This document shows positions 32,471 through 43,255 of a stretch of 64,000 nt of DNA, piece by piece (position 1 is the stretch's first letter; each line of letters opens with the position of its first letter). This DNA is from Symsagittifera roscoffensis (taxonomy: Eukaryota > Xenacoelomorpha > Acoela > Convolutidae). The translations under genes and the position numbers were made by a program. A model generated the notes under the pieces. The model ran no database searches. It had not been told where the DNA came from and saw only the letters and a program-made list of their open reading frames with translations. Location: positions 27,409,547-27,473,546 of the forward strand of contig NC_087067.1 in assembly GCF_963678635.1 (NCBI RefSeq). The letters are read 5' to 3'.

Positions 32471-33505
32471 CTAGTGCCCTTGTACTCCAGAGCCGAAACG
32501 ATTCAGCAGGATATCGAATATCTTGCGAGCGCTGTCTCTCTCATTGGCTCTTTTCGCCATTACACAACTCAGTGCAGTACCCTCCAGGTTGCTCGTTAGC
32601 GCGCTGCACTCTTGTTTCTTGGAGAGACTCTCTTCCTCAAAGTGTAACTTCATCACCTCTATCCAAGTATCAATGCAGCCGTCTGACTCGTCTTTATATG
32701 ACTTCGGCTTTTTCAGTGTCCTTCTTGACCTTTCTCCTCTCTCGGTTGACTTCGAGAGTTTGGTGATGAATGTTTCGAGAGATCTGTTCAGAGGCTCAAA
32801 CATCGAGGCATACATCGTTGTGTCCTGTGAGACTGTAGTCAGATCTGGTACTGAACTGACTTGTGGCACAGTTGGCAACCTTGTCTCCGGGGTAGCATCT
32901 GCCTCCGGCGGGACTGGGTTCGTCCAGCCAGGCCTCGACGGGGCTGCCCTTGGCCGCTCCTTGTTTCTAGGTTCGTAGTTCGTTCTCGAGCTTTGCTGGG
33001 CTCTGGCATTGCTGCCCGTACCATCTCCATCATTCGCATGGCGTGAGCGCTCCCTTTGGTTGGAACGCTCCTGCCAATTGCTCCCATTCAGGATCGCGTC
33101 AAGCTTCCGCATCATCAAGTCAGACTTGGCATCTAACCTTTTCTCCGGGCTAGTCATCGTGTGGGCGTAGGTACTATCATGATCGTTCAACAATCGCTCG
33201 ATCTCTTTCGTCATCCTAGCCTCTTTTTCCTGTGACTCCTTGTTTGCCTGTGCCAGGCTCTCCGCCAGGCATTGATCGGTGTTGCGAATCAATTGAGCCT
33301 GATCAACCCTCGCCTGCGACTTCGCGTGCGTTAGTTCATCTCTCAGATTCTCTCGACCCTGGTGAGCTCTCTCGTCAACCTGATCTATTTTCTTCGTCAT
33401 GTCCCGTCTCAGTTCATCCAGACCATTCATTACGCCAGCGAACATGTCACTTATGTCGCCAGTGGCCCCAAATGACGGGGTTAACCCCAAAGAAGATGAG
33501 GTCAA
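32471..33505 (-). pseudogene. gag: Gag: coiled coil and capsid N-terminal half
   Basis: 344 residues. Residues ~20-115 form a heptad-rich coiled coil (ELRRDMTKKIDQVDERA..., KEARMTKEIERLL). A Pro/Arg/Asn-rich linker (~135-215) follows, then the start of a retrotransposon Gag capsid (YKDESDGCIDTWIEVMKLHFEEE, LTSNLEGTALSCV, FDILLNRFG). The capsid continues without loss in the next ORF after an in-frame TAG in the middle of the domain, so the stop is a lesion and not a gag/pol boundary. The preceding piece at 33530-34375 is in the same frame, separated by a TAA and eight codons. Confidence 0.85.
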
Positions 33506-33529
33506 CTGCGGCTGCAGCCTGGTGCTTGA

Positions 33530-34375
33530 TTACGCACCGCCTTTTTGCTTGCTCATCGACGTCATCAATCTGTCGAACATTGATGACGCTCCCATCGTTA
33601 TCCCATCTGACATGGGCCTGGTCGGCGAGGCGGACGACGCCTTCCTGCTCATGTCGTTCCTTGGGCACGGTGTGAAGTTCACATCCGGATGGGTTATCTC
33701 CGGGTAGTCATAACTGGAAGATAAAACTTCAGTTCGTAGTGACGCCATGCGCTCATCGTACAAAGACTTCCAACTCTTCTTGGCCTTCGAACCCGGTTGT
33801 TCTTCACTCGGGCTTATACTCGACATCATCGCGTTGTTACTCTGCTTGGCCAGAGATGAGTGGGTATTAGCCGAATGTGAATATTCTCTCCTCCACCTAT
33901 GACTCTTGGTCTCCGATTTGGACATTCCCTTGAATAACACTTCCTCTCGCGGCTCGACCTCGGAACGCTCCGAGGTCTCCTCCGTCCTCTCGACTTCCTC
34001 CCGCTCGAGGTCCTCGCTTGGCTCGAAGTCGGGTCGAATAAGCGTCCGTTCTCCTTCGTCTAAGGGGTCCACAAGCGTTTCGCTCCCGGTTCCGGCTTCG
34101 GCGCTCTGCCTTTGATCGCCATCGAGGTTTTTCTCGCTCCCTAACTTCATTTCGCTCACTGAAAGATCAGGTTGACTTTTAGTCGATTCGGTTTCGGCAA
34201 ACACGTCGGAGGCGCTGCTAAACGAGGACTGGCTACGCCTAGTTTTAAATTTTTGCGTGCTGCCCTTGCTCAGCCTGGGAATCTTCGTAGTCGATCCTAA
34301 CGAGTCCCTGCGCTGCATGCTTTGTGACAAAAAACAATATTCGTATGATTTAATGGCGATGCACACGTACCGCAA
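33530..34375 (-). pseudogene. gag: Gag N-terminal extension (281 residues), low complexity
   Basis: First long open frame of the element. It is rich in Ser, Glu and Arg (for example EDLEREEVERTEETSERSEVE) and probably disordered, with no recognised domain. It ends at a TAA (33530-33532), beyond which the same frame continues into the coiled coil. I infer one Gag precursor of >1,000 residues with an unusually long N-terminus. The first codon at 34375 may not be the true start. Confidence 0.65.
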
Positions 34376-34743
34376 ACAAGTTCAAGTTAAATTACTTAAC
34401 GCTGCCTCTTCGATCTCGTAAGTATCAAGAATGTCTCTTAGGTTTCTCAATGACAATCTTAGTGACTCAGCTAGAGTTACATACACAGGGTCTTCTCAGT
34501 ATTGATATAATGCTAACTCAACCCTGTTGTATAGTATAACAGTATCACAAAAGTTTCACAAGATATAATCAACACACAAAACACAATGGATAATCAGATA
34601 AGAATATCCTACAGGTGACAGCGACCTTTCGTCAGTATCAATTTATTGCCACACAATTTATCAAGTCACTGCTTTGTTAAAATCAAACAATCTTTGATAA
34701 AAAGCAGTGATGATTCAGAAACAGATCAATAAAACTTAGTCTT

Positions 34744-35087
34744 AAAGAAAAAGACTTCCCTCAATCTGAACGATCCGAAAGAACAAAGCCCAATACACAG
34801 TCTTCTCAAGTGGGTGTGTATTTGCCTAATACACCTACCGAGGTCTTCTTTTAGGTGCCCTGCGATTGCCCGAGCTGTCCTACCAAGTAGCTCAAGGCAA
34901 CCTCTGATCGAAAATTTCTATAGTCTAAGAAAAAGATCCCCCACACCCGGACTGCTCCAAGTGCACGAGAGTAGGGAACAACTTTTCTTCTCAAGTGAGT
35001 GTGTATTTGCTTAATACACTCACCGAGGTCTTCATTTATTTGTTCCCGGATTGCCCGCACTTTCCTATTAAGTAGCTCAAGGCAACC
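34744..35087. repeat. Diverged 160-bp tandem duplication in the leader
   Basis: Copies at 34744-34902 and 34927-35087 share their start (AAGAAAAAGA), the block TCTTCTCAAGTG.GTGTGTATTTGC.TAATACAC and the end AAGTAGCTCAAGGCAACC, with substitutions throughout. The pattern suggests conserved sub-blocks within faster-changing sequence. Confidence 0.8.
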
Positions 35088-35286
35088 ACACAACCAAAAT
35101 CACAATCAAAAAAATTTTTTGTTCGGGTACTTCTGATACACCCGATCTAGAATCCAAAGTTGATCACGAATTTCCGGGTCAAAATGGGCTCCTATGATCC
35201 TTATAAGCACGCCTAATATTCTAATATGATCTTTATTAAATGGATATTTCCCGTCTCCCAAATTGCCACAGAAGGTTTCCTCAAGT

Positions 35287-35475
35287 TTCTAACAAGGAGG
35301 GTTGCTAAGAAGTTTAAGTCACTCCGGAGGGTTACTTCGGAGGGTTGTTAAGACACTTAGTCTAATTCGGAGGGTTACTTCGGAGGGTACGTTAATCACC
35401 CAAGTTACCTCGGAGGGTCCCCTTAAATTTACTAAGGAGGGTCAATAAGATGCTTAATATGCTCCGGAGGGTTAC
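35287..35475. repeat. GGAGGGT motif cluster in the leader
   Basis: Eight copies of (C/A)GGAGGGT(T/C/A) occur in 190 bp, mostly extended to TCCGGAGGGTTAC. Seven more are scattered at 35601, 35775, 36195, 36671, 36894, 37209 and 37281. On the element's sense strand they read ACCCTCCG. They are not regularly spaced and have no unique spacers. Confidence 0.8.
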
Positions 35476-37333
35476 CTCCAAAATTTTCAAATTTCCGAAC
35501 CTCACTTAGAAGGGCCTTCAATTAGCTTCAGCGAGCGTCAAAACAAGCTAAATTCTCTATGGGGGGGCTGTTTTAACTTTTTTGGATGATCTCGTGGAAG
35601 TTTTCCACTAAGGAGGGTTGCCAAGGGGGTTCCCCAAAAATCAAGAAAAAAGGTTATGTTACCGCGATAAAGTCTCCAAAAGCGGTCCACCTGACTTAAA
35701 ACTAGGTTGGCTGACACTGTCAACCTTCCCAGTTGGATAAAAAGGTGTTTTGATAAAATTTTCTGCCGCTCGGAGGGTTACCTGTGATTTGGACCCTCCG
35801 AACCAACAAATTCTAAAAAAATTTTCTTTTCCGAGATTATCAACCCAAAAACGGTTGCGGTCCGGAAAATTGGTTCAAAACGTCGACTTATGGTACCAAA
35901 ATTATCCCAATCGGTTGGCTAGTCTTTGAGAAATTGCCAAAAACGTGTTTGTCCAAATGGCCTTTTTTCACCACCTATATAGGTTCTGAGAAACTTTTTC
36001 CGCAATTCCTATTGAAAGTGCCTAAAAATAATTGAAATGAGCGTAGTAGCCCTGTACGGCACTGGAACAGTGCAAAAAAACGGATCAAAATTGGTTTGGA
36101 GATAAAAATTTGGCCAATAACTATCAAATTTGGACTCTCCGATTCCTTCCTTTTCCAATCCTTAAGTCGTTAGCTCTATCCACGGAGCTAATCGGAGGGT
36201 TACTCAAGAATTTTTCTGGCAGCCGAGCACTTTATGCTAGCACGCTCCTAATACAAAAAATTTTATTGCTCTAACTCTAAAAACTCAAAAACTCGATCCC
36301 CAAAACAGATTGACAAAGTTCAGAAAATTATCGAAATTTTGACCGAAAAATGTTGGTTTTTTTCCAACTTTTACTGAGTCTTTTCTCACGCGGTTTCTCT
36401 AGTTAGGGGGATCGAACTACGTAGCTACTCCCTATATAAAAGCTTTTTGCTGTTCGAAAAGCTCGGATATCCAAAAATTTGGGGGTCTATAGTTTGTCAA
36501 AAATCAGTAATTTTCGACAAAATTTTGGTGTTTCTTGGGTCTAAATAGGAGATAAGTAATATATAGTAAGGACAATAATCTATTAGTAGTCGTTAATGAA
36601 TAGTACTATATCCTCCTTTGCACCAAAATACCCGAATTAAGACCCTTAACTCGGAAATTTGTAATCGATGGAGGGTACAATCGGACCGCGCCAATCGTGC
36701 CCCCCACCACTTAAGTTTTAATGAAATAGTACCCGAACGATACTAAAATTGTTTCAACGATATCCAACAGTCGTTGTGGATGTTGTCCCTATGTCCCTGT
36801 TGAGTGTGGAACACGTCGGTCAGCTTGCCACTCTACCATCCGGTCACCGGCAAAATCACCATTAACGTGCTTAAATACTCAAATTACACTCAAGGGAGGG
36901 TATCCAACCCTTCACCAAAACACACAATCTTTCTATCAGAAACGATATAAATCAATCTGAAACAACAACAAATAGGAAGGTCAGATCACATCTCGTCCGG
37001 AAATAACATATGAACTGTCACTTTACGTTTTTTACTGTTTTTGGTCTTTTTTGGATTTTTTACTGTTTTTGTTTGGTTTTACGCTTTCTCTTTAATCGTT
37101 TTTAGTCCTGGGACCTCGGGACAAGCGGGCTCTAGATTTCCCACCTAACCCTCCGGCCCCCGGAATTTTCGGTGTTAACTAAGTTAAAAAGCTAAATAGT
37201 ACTAGACGGAGGGTACGCACCTTCCCCCTAGTACAATAACGGTCATTAAGGCCTCTAACTCGGGCATACGCCCGGAGCGGAGGGTTCGTCGCTGAAACGC
37301 TTGCTGATCATGATGGTCTTATGCCTTTGACAG

Positions 37334-37351
37334 GCCCACCCAGGAGCGCCA
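37334..37351 (-). promoter_or_regulatory. Putative primer binding site
   Basis: In element orientation the sequence 12 nt inside the 5' LTR reads TGGCGCTCCTGGGTGGGC. It begins TGG as required to pair with the CCA end of a tRNA. I cannot assign the tRNA from memory. The array units keep a related sequence at the same place (TGACACTCCTGGGTCAG, 361-380), which supports a functional site. Confidence 0.6.
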
Positions 37352-37363
37352 TAAAAACGTCTA

Positions 37364-38239
37364 TGTAACATTCGCCCAAATACTACACAGCGACGGAGCG
37401 TAGAAAAAGTACCTATTAACGACTGGCAGGCGTCAGTTACCTTAATCCTACTCGTTTTTCACCGTCTCGACCTTGCAAGTTGATTTTATGGTATGTTTAG
37501 GGCTAAGTAAAAAGTTACTATTTTTAGGCCATCAGTCAAACGACTTTTGATCAGCTTTCGTTTACATGCGAACACAACCACATAGCTGAGTCTCGGATCC
37601 TCAGACTACGTGATTGCTATTAAAAACACGACTCGAACAACCTATTTTAACATGTTTTTGTGTGACAGTTCTATGTTAAATCCATTGGAGATGGATTGAC
37701 CCTTTCTTCTTTCTAGCTACTCATATTCTAAAATATCAAATTATACCGGTGTTAATTCAGACTTCTACGACATCCAAGTAGCTACAAAGTTAGTTTTATA
37801 TAGTCCCTTCACATAAAACTGTCTCTGGGGGACCAAGCCTCCGCTCCCGTAATCTTCCTGAGATAACGTTCTTATCTCTTCCAATTTGTGGCACGGGAGG
37901 GTTCCGTGGAGTATTTCTTCCCCACTGAAGCTTCCTTCTCTACCAATTTCCACTGCTAAGAGTCTTATCGTGTGTTGTTGCCACGATAAGAGGCTTCGTG
38001 TTTTTCGTCTCTTGTGCGACCGTTTTCCACAATATTTGTCGTTGTTCTGTTTTTTCGTCGTTTTCGTCAAAATGGCCGTCTTTTTCTATTTCTCAGAAAT
38101 ATTCACTCTTCAATCGAAATTTTAAAAATAAAAATTCTAGAATATTCCCTCCTTCGCAATACTTTTTCGTTGCTAAGGCCTTTATACGTTTTTTTTTCGT
38201 GTCGCCGAAGGTTGCGCTGTGCCATCTGGCAGAATGGCA
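37364..38239 (-). repeat. 5' LTR of the giant element
   Basis: 876 bp, same TG...CA ends as the 3' LTR at 9923-10802. On its inner side lie the PBS and leader; on its outer side (38240) the interrupted array unit resumes. Positions 37821-38239 recur at 62657-63076 as part of a 24.8-kb tandem duplication. Confidence 0.85.
37963..37991. promoter_or_regulatory. Conserved LTR hairpin (5' LTR copy)
   Basis: Same 10-bp stem TCTTATCGTG / CACGATAAGA and 9-nt loop as at 10521-10549. Confidence 0.55.
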
Positions 38240-39390
38240 CATTATTATCGTGTTTTTCGTATAAATTTGATTCGCGAATTTTCGGGTATGAGTTTGTATC
38301 AGTCTTAGTTAGTTTTTTTTGCTTAAATGCCAGTCACCAATGCAGTCACTTTTTTCTTGTCGTTCTCGGTCTGCCTATGTGTCCTAATATCCTAATGTAT
38401 CTCAGTAACTTTCTCTAAATGTCTTGTTTTTTTTGCTTTATTTGATGTATTAGGACCACTCTCGTTATGTTCGTAAATTTTGGATCACTCCGGATCGCTG
38501 TTTGGGGACTCTTCCGAGTTGGCAAAAGTGGGACCCTTCGGGATTGGCAACATTAGGACCCAACCCTATCGGCGAAATTGATACCTTTCCGGGTTTGCAA
38601 AAAGGGGACCTTTCAGGATTGCGACCCTTCCGGATTGGAAAAATCAGGACCCCTCCGGATTGGCAGAAATGAGACTCATCCGGATGGTACCCCTACTAGG
38701 TATGTTCAGAAGAGTGAGACCCTTCCGCATACAGTCCTAAAGCTCTGTAATAGAAAAAAGATAATTAGGAAGGGTTTATTTCATTTTTGCAACCCTCCTG
38801 ATTCAAGCTAAGCTGCTAATTTTACATTTTCCCCTAACTTGGACGGGTATTTTAGCAAGCCTACTCTCGAATTACTTGCTTCTTACAAAAGACCCTGACC
38901 CTTCCTCATTGTCGAAAGCAAAGTAAACTGCCTTATTCAACCATTGCTACCGTCTGGTAGTAGTATAAGGGCTTTCAAAAAAAAATTTGTGAACCGGGAA
39001 CGGTCCATCAACTCAAAAAAAATGTTTATTTCTAAAAACAGTCAAAAAAAATTCTTTGGTCAATATTTCCAAAAAAAGGTTGCTTCACGCTTATACGATT
39101 TTACTTCTCAATATATTGGTACCAAAGTAAATTGGATTCTTCCAGAGATTCTCAATTTATAAAACAAAATATCTTTCGTCCAATCTAAAAAAACTTTCAA
39201 TTGTATTGTTTTCGCCAATATTTTTCTGCAAATCTGTCCTATTGGTCTAGAAGTTATCAACATGCACTCAAAAAGCCTGCAGTCTTCTATTTCAAGGCAT
39301 AACAAGATCTGATCAGAAACGTTTCAGCAAAAAAAAATTCCAAAAACAATGCAAGTTTGACCCCTCCCGATTGGCGAACCATCTAAACTC
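38240..39390 (-). repeat. Array unit 3, right part after the insertion
   Basis: Resumes at the point where 9922 broke off (TATCGTGTTTTTCGTATAAATTTG, compare 6346). It contains the CCTTCCGG motif cluster (38490-38690). It ends at about 39390 with a deletion that joins the equivalent of ~4810 to ~43 of unit 1. No gene. Confidence 0.75.
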
Positions 39391-39743
39391 GGTTGCTCTC
39401 CAATATTTTTTTTATTATCACTGTTTTTGGCGGTTTTTCAGTTATAATAAGGTTTTTTGGTTTTTTCTTATGTTCTATACTAATTTTTTGAAATTTTTCA
39501 AGAATTTTTGGCCATACAACGCTTAAGGATTGACGGAACGATCAATTCCTTGTCCCACTTCCTGATATGGGACTTTTTTGATCTTTACTGGGTTAAAAAG
39601 CTTACTCGGAAGGCTTTCACATTTCTGACCACGCTTCTAGCTCTTGATCAAGAGCTTTATTTAGAGCATCTGCTCGGTGAGGGGGCTTCTGTTAATGGAT
39701 TTGCAGATCAAGACCTGACCCAGGAGTGTCATAAAAACACATA

Positions 39744-40190
39744 TATAACATTCGGACGGAAGTACATACCGATTGCAAAAAAAAACTGGATCCTAAAGCG
39801 TAATAGCCCTGTTTTTAGGAGTGACCTCATGTGACACAAAAACCACATTGAATTGGCTACGGTAGAATCACTTAAGGATCTATTTAATTTATACATCAGC
39901 CAATCATTTTAGGGCTTACCTCTAGTTATACATCAGCCAATCGTTTTAGCCATGTTGGTGGTTCAGAGCTAATATGACTGCCTGGTTGTAAGCGTATGCT
40001 AACCATACGTCGAAACATAGCAGAGGGTAGAGTTCATATCAGCTGAGCATAGGATCAGGAGTTTTCAAGCAAGCTTTTTATGGCCCAACGGAATTCAGTG
40101 ACTAGGGCCGTGAAGAGGACCTGGAAAACGATCAATTGTGATGGCAGAGAGAAGGAAGAGATGTTGAAGGAAGTTTTCTCTCACAAAGCA
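39744..40190 (-). repeat. LTR-like block of array unit 4
   Basis: Same ends as at 393-836 (TATAACATTCGG and CAAAGCA), PBS-related sequence just left of it (39712-39731) and a pyrimidine-rich tract just right of it (40196-40250). Confidence 0.45.
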
Positions 40191-40324
40191 ATTCTAAATT
40201 TTTTTTTTCCTTTTCTTCCTTTGTTTCTTTTTAATTCACATCTTTTTTTTAACTTTCGTCGTTTAGAATATCTTAACAAAACTTCTGAACACTTTTAATC
40301 ATTATTTGCTTCATCTCTTTCGGC

Positions 40325-42400
40325 TGTTAATATTTTTCAACCACTTCATCCTTCGCAATCTCGAGTTCAGTGTCTTGCAACACATCAGTGGCCATTCTTA
40401 CGCAGTTGGAGGCAGTCCTCCGACACCTTTGCTCTTCTATTATTCGCTTACAAAAAAGTAGAGGATCTACAGTTCTACAGTAGTCTCCCTGTTTCTGCAG
40501 AAGCTGTTGTGGAGGCATATCACATTTCTCTCCAGATTTTTCTTCAACATCTCTTCTTTTTTTCTTCATACAAAATTAATTGTCTTAAAAGTTCTCTTCA
40601 CTGCTGTGGCTGCCGCATTCCGATTCGTCACGAAAGCTCGCGGGAAAGCTTCTAATCCTAAATGCAGCTGATACGAACTGTAGATTCTGCTGTCATTCGA
40701 CATAACTTTTTTTAGCGTACTCGTACAAACAGGCGGTCAAGTTGGCTCTGAATTATGGCATCAGTTGTCTTCGGCCCATATTTTCTTCACTTTTATCGGA
40801 AAGTTTAAGATTTTACACAATGTCTATAAAAGATCTAAAACTTTTAGACAATCAAATTCTTGCGACAGATCTTTAATCGGTCCTTTCTGTCGGTTTTTCT
40901 CTCCAACATGAACTTCCAACCATCGAATTGCCATCATAACTTCAATTATTAATATCGTTGAGGGATGCGACGAACCTGGTAACAAACAATGCGCAATGAC
41001 CCACTATCGAAGGGTTGATCCACTATCGTCCTCGTGATCTTCATGTCCACTAACACAAAGTGTACTGGGTTTCAGCTTTTGCAAATTGAAGCCACTTCTA
41101 CAGTCATGGCTTTGAATATCTCATGCTTTTTATGTAGAATCAATAGTGACTCTAGAGAAGCCATTATGCTGTACAATCTTAGTGCAGTCACTAGAATCAC
41201 TTCGGTTCCTCCATGACAACCTGCTACTAGCTCTGTTCCTCCCCTTTTCTCGGTTAATTCTAGAGTCTGCGGTCATCAAATTATAGATACTGTTGAGGTC
41301 GCGCAAATTAGAATCAGCAATCAGGTGCCTTTCTTGTGTCCTGGGTCGCTTGCAATATCGCATCGGCGTTGAGACTTGGATACCATTTTGGCTTCAGTAG
41401 TTCCCACACGACCATCAAACTTGTCCTTGGTAATTCAACTGAGAATCCCATTCTAAGCTCCACTCTGCTATCAGACTTCCGTTCAGAACGTGCAGTCTTT
41501 TTTCTCCGCATACAGGTCCCAATTTACTTGTCAATCGAAATAGCAATCACGTATACTTTCAGTGTTGGATCGGTTATAAACCATTCCAACAGTTCCCGAT
41601 ACGTTAGGGTACGACTTCTGCCTGATTGGTCCACAGTATTATCTGGATATCAAAATTTCCCCATAGACACTTTCATGAGTCTGAAATCTTTGCTGAAAAA
41701 TCTTCTGTTCTGGTCTATCTTCCCCAAGGGTTCTTTTTCTACTGGCTGTTTCATGTTCAATTTTAGAGGCTCGCAATGTCCAAAGGTGCTTGTAAAAGTA
41801 ACGTTTTACCAAGGTCACTGCCTTCTTTCAACAACCTCGCGCAGGTGTTTAGTGCTATTGACGACATTTGTTTCAGTAATAACCGGTCATAACAAGGAGC
41901 GTCTCTCCGTTTTAAGAGCGCCACTGCCGCCCCTTCACAACTTATCAGGTCTCTAAGATGCGTCATCAAGAGCACTTTTTCCTCCTTTGATCTTTTCGTT
42001 TCTTCCGAGGCGTACTCTCCTAGCGTCAGCCCCGCCATGCATCAGGTGAGTCTGGTTGCAACTCAGTCCTGACGTACAAGATAGCTATTAGAGAGCGTGT
42101 TTTCGAGGACGTTCTCATTTGTTCCTCAAAATGACGTAACAATACTGCCCGCCACCGGAGTTGATTCATACGCCATGAGCTGATTCACTGTTTCAGTGTG
42201 CAGTTCCGATGAGTCTAATGTTCCATAAAGCTTTTGCTTCATCATCCTGTCTTTTATGATTTCTAAAAGATAACACTCCATAGCATCCGTTTTTTAGAGC
42301 TATCAGATGTCCTATCAGAAGTATCCATCATCTCCATGTATCCACCGGCGGGCTCGTCCATCAGATTTCTCTCCGATACCGTTGATCAATTGTGCTCAAC
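40325..42400 (-). pseudogene. Relic of the 3' cargo gene (unit 4)
   Basis: Colinear minus-strand pieces of the large cargo protein. Near 42350 it reads DEPAGGYMEMMD against GDPAGGYVEMLK. At 42038-41763 it has the LRDLISCEGAA segment, at 41511-41380 RTSLMVVWELLKPKWYPSLNA against KTSLVTMWELMKPSWCPHPNA, at 40800-40700 the MPYFRANL-like segment, and at 40569-40327 the Cys/acidic tail. Frames are broken by stops and indels. It is the best array copy for reconstructing the relationship to the giant element. Confidence 0.65.
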
Positions 42401-42478
42401 TGGAATTAGCTGTCCACCGACGCTTACCTTTCCGTGATTTCTGTTCAAACAAATGAAGCGTACTTTAATCACACTGAC

Positions 42479-42742
42479 TCATAATCTCCATTTTAAATGT
42501 GGCTCCCTTAAAAGTGCTATCCACTTTCGACAAAGTACATACTTCTTCCGACCCCTTACGTAATTGAACGGGCCCCAGAAATCTAATTGGACCAAATCAT
42601 TCGGTCCCTTAGGCACATAAGTTTCCCCCATGTCACTTTTCCAGTGCAAAACTGGATCAAGACACTGAATTGTTCTACTCATGTCCGAGTTGTTTTCAAC
42701 CAGTTTCTGTAAATGTATTAGTTGAATTACGATGAGACTCAC
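42479..42742 (-). pseudogene. Integrase fragment of a different gypsy-type lineage
   Basis: 87 codons containing DLVQLDFWGPFNYVRGRKKYVL, which resembles the first catalytic-aspartate strand of a gypsy integrase core (xxxQLDFxGPxxxxxxxKYxL). It differs clearly from the giant element's VVQIDHQKICM at the same place. The upstream part (LIHLQKLVENN) recurs without the core at 4977-5100 and 45390-45510. So the array family kept a scrap of its own pol. Confidence 0.45.
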
Positions 42743-43255
42743 TTGCTTAGCGCTTTTTCGGATTCGAAAAACGGATATATCTCAAAAATTGCGGTTCCAG
42801 GGGGGAACAAAGTATTAATATTTCGACCCTCAAATTGATCGGTTTACCTTCTATTTGTTTCAAAAATTGACATGAGTACTAAATTGGTTAGTTTTAGTAA
42901 AAAAAACTTATACGTTTTGACCCCCTCGGTTCTGTTCAAGAACCGATTTGAGGTGCTTAACTCGGTGAAGGGTCACTAGAGTGAGGTCACTGTCCAGCCC
43001 CTCACAGATTGATATCGTAATTTCTGAAGCGAAAGGATACAAAGCTATTTAACGATATCCAGCAGTCGACTGTTGTTACCCTTCCGACATTCCTGCTACT
43101 TCTGCACTTCTGGATTGAACTTCTTCTTCAATCTCTTCGTCCTTCCGGATTGAATGCACATTAGCGAAAACGTGTGTAAGTACTCAAATAACCCTATAGC
43201 ACAGGCACAAAGGGAAAGGCTACAGGGTTCACAACAAGAGTCGGGTTTGATAAAA

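Larger units (their letters stand above)
34376..37363 (-). other. Giant element leader (~3 kb, noncoding)
   Basis: Lies between the 5' LTR/PBS and gag. No ORF of note. It contains a diverged tandem duplication (34744-35087), a dense GGAGGGT motif cluster (35295-35475) and further copies to 37281. Its distal part (36730-37130) is weakly similar to the array units: GATATCCAACAGTCG against GATATCCAGCAGTCG, and GGTCAGATCACATCTCGTC against AGTCGGATCGCATCTCGTC. A 3-kb leader is long for a gypsy element. Confidence 0.75.
9923..38239 (-). mobile_element. Giant Ty3/gypsy-like LTR retrotransposon with a second coding block (28.3 kb)
   Basis: The borders are supported three ways. Terminal direct repeats of 880 and 876 bp begin TG and end CA. 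They start and stop exactly at the junctions. The outside flanks are adjacent in the uninterrupted array copy near 6340. Internally, on the minus strand, are a PBS, a ~3-kb leader, gag, pol with integrase and a macro-like domain, then ~13 kb of further ORFs including an SGNH esterase. Typical gypsy elements are 5-10 kb. Part of the length comes from a later 4.2-kb duplication (15105-19299), so the element was about 24 kb before that event. No convincing 4-6 bp target duplication is visible (left ...AATATA, right CATTAT...). Multiple lesions show that this copy is inactive. Confidence 0.85.
39391..43255 (-). repeat. Array unit 4
   Basis: Contains an LTR-like block (39744-40190), the longest readable relics of the cargo gene (40325-42400), an integrase fragment (42479-42742) and the leader. 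Compared with unit 1 it keeps extra cargo-gene sequence (41260-41600) but lacks the 2870-4970 equivalent. Confidence 0.7.

Noticed and set aside
20973-33532. Genetic-code change or general stop readthrough to explain in-frame stops
   Set aside because: All three stop types occur, and frameshifts, duplications and an active-site change in the same element point to ordinary decay.
35287-35475. Possible CRISPR-like array of short repeats
   Set aside because: Motifs are only ~10 bp, irregularly spaced, imperfect, and the context is a eukaryotic retrotransposon leader.
9917-38245. Target-site duplication of the giant element
   Set aside because: Flanks AATATA and CATTAT do not match over 4-6 bp in register; I do not claim one.
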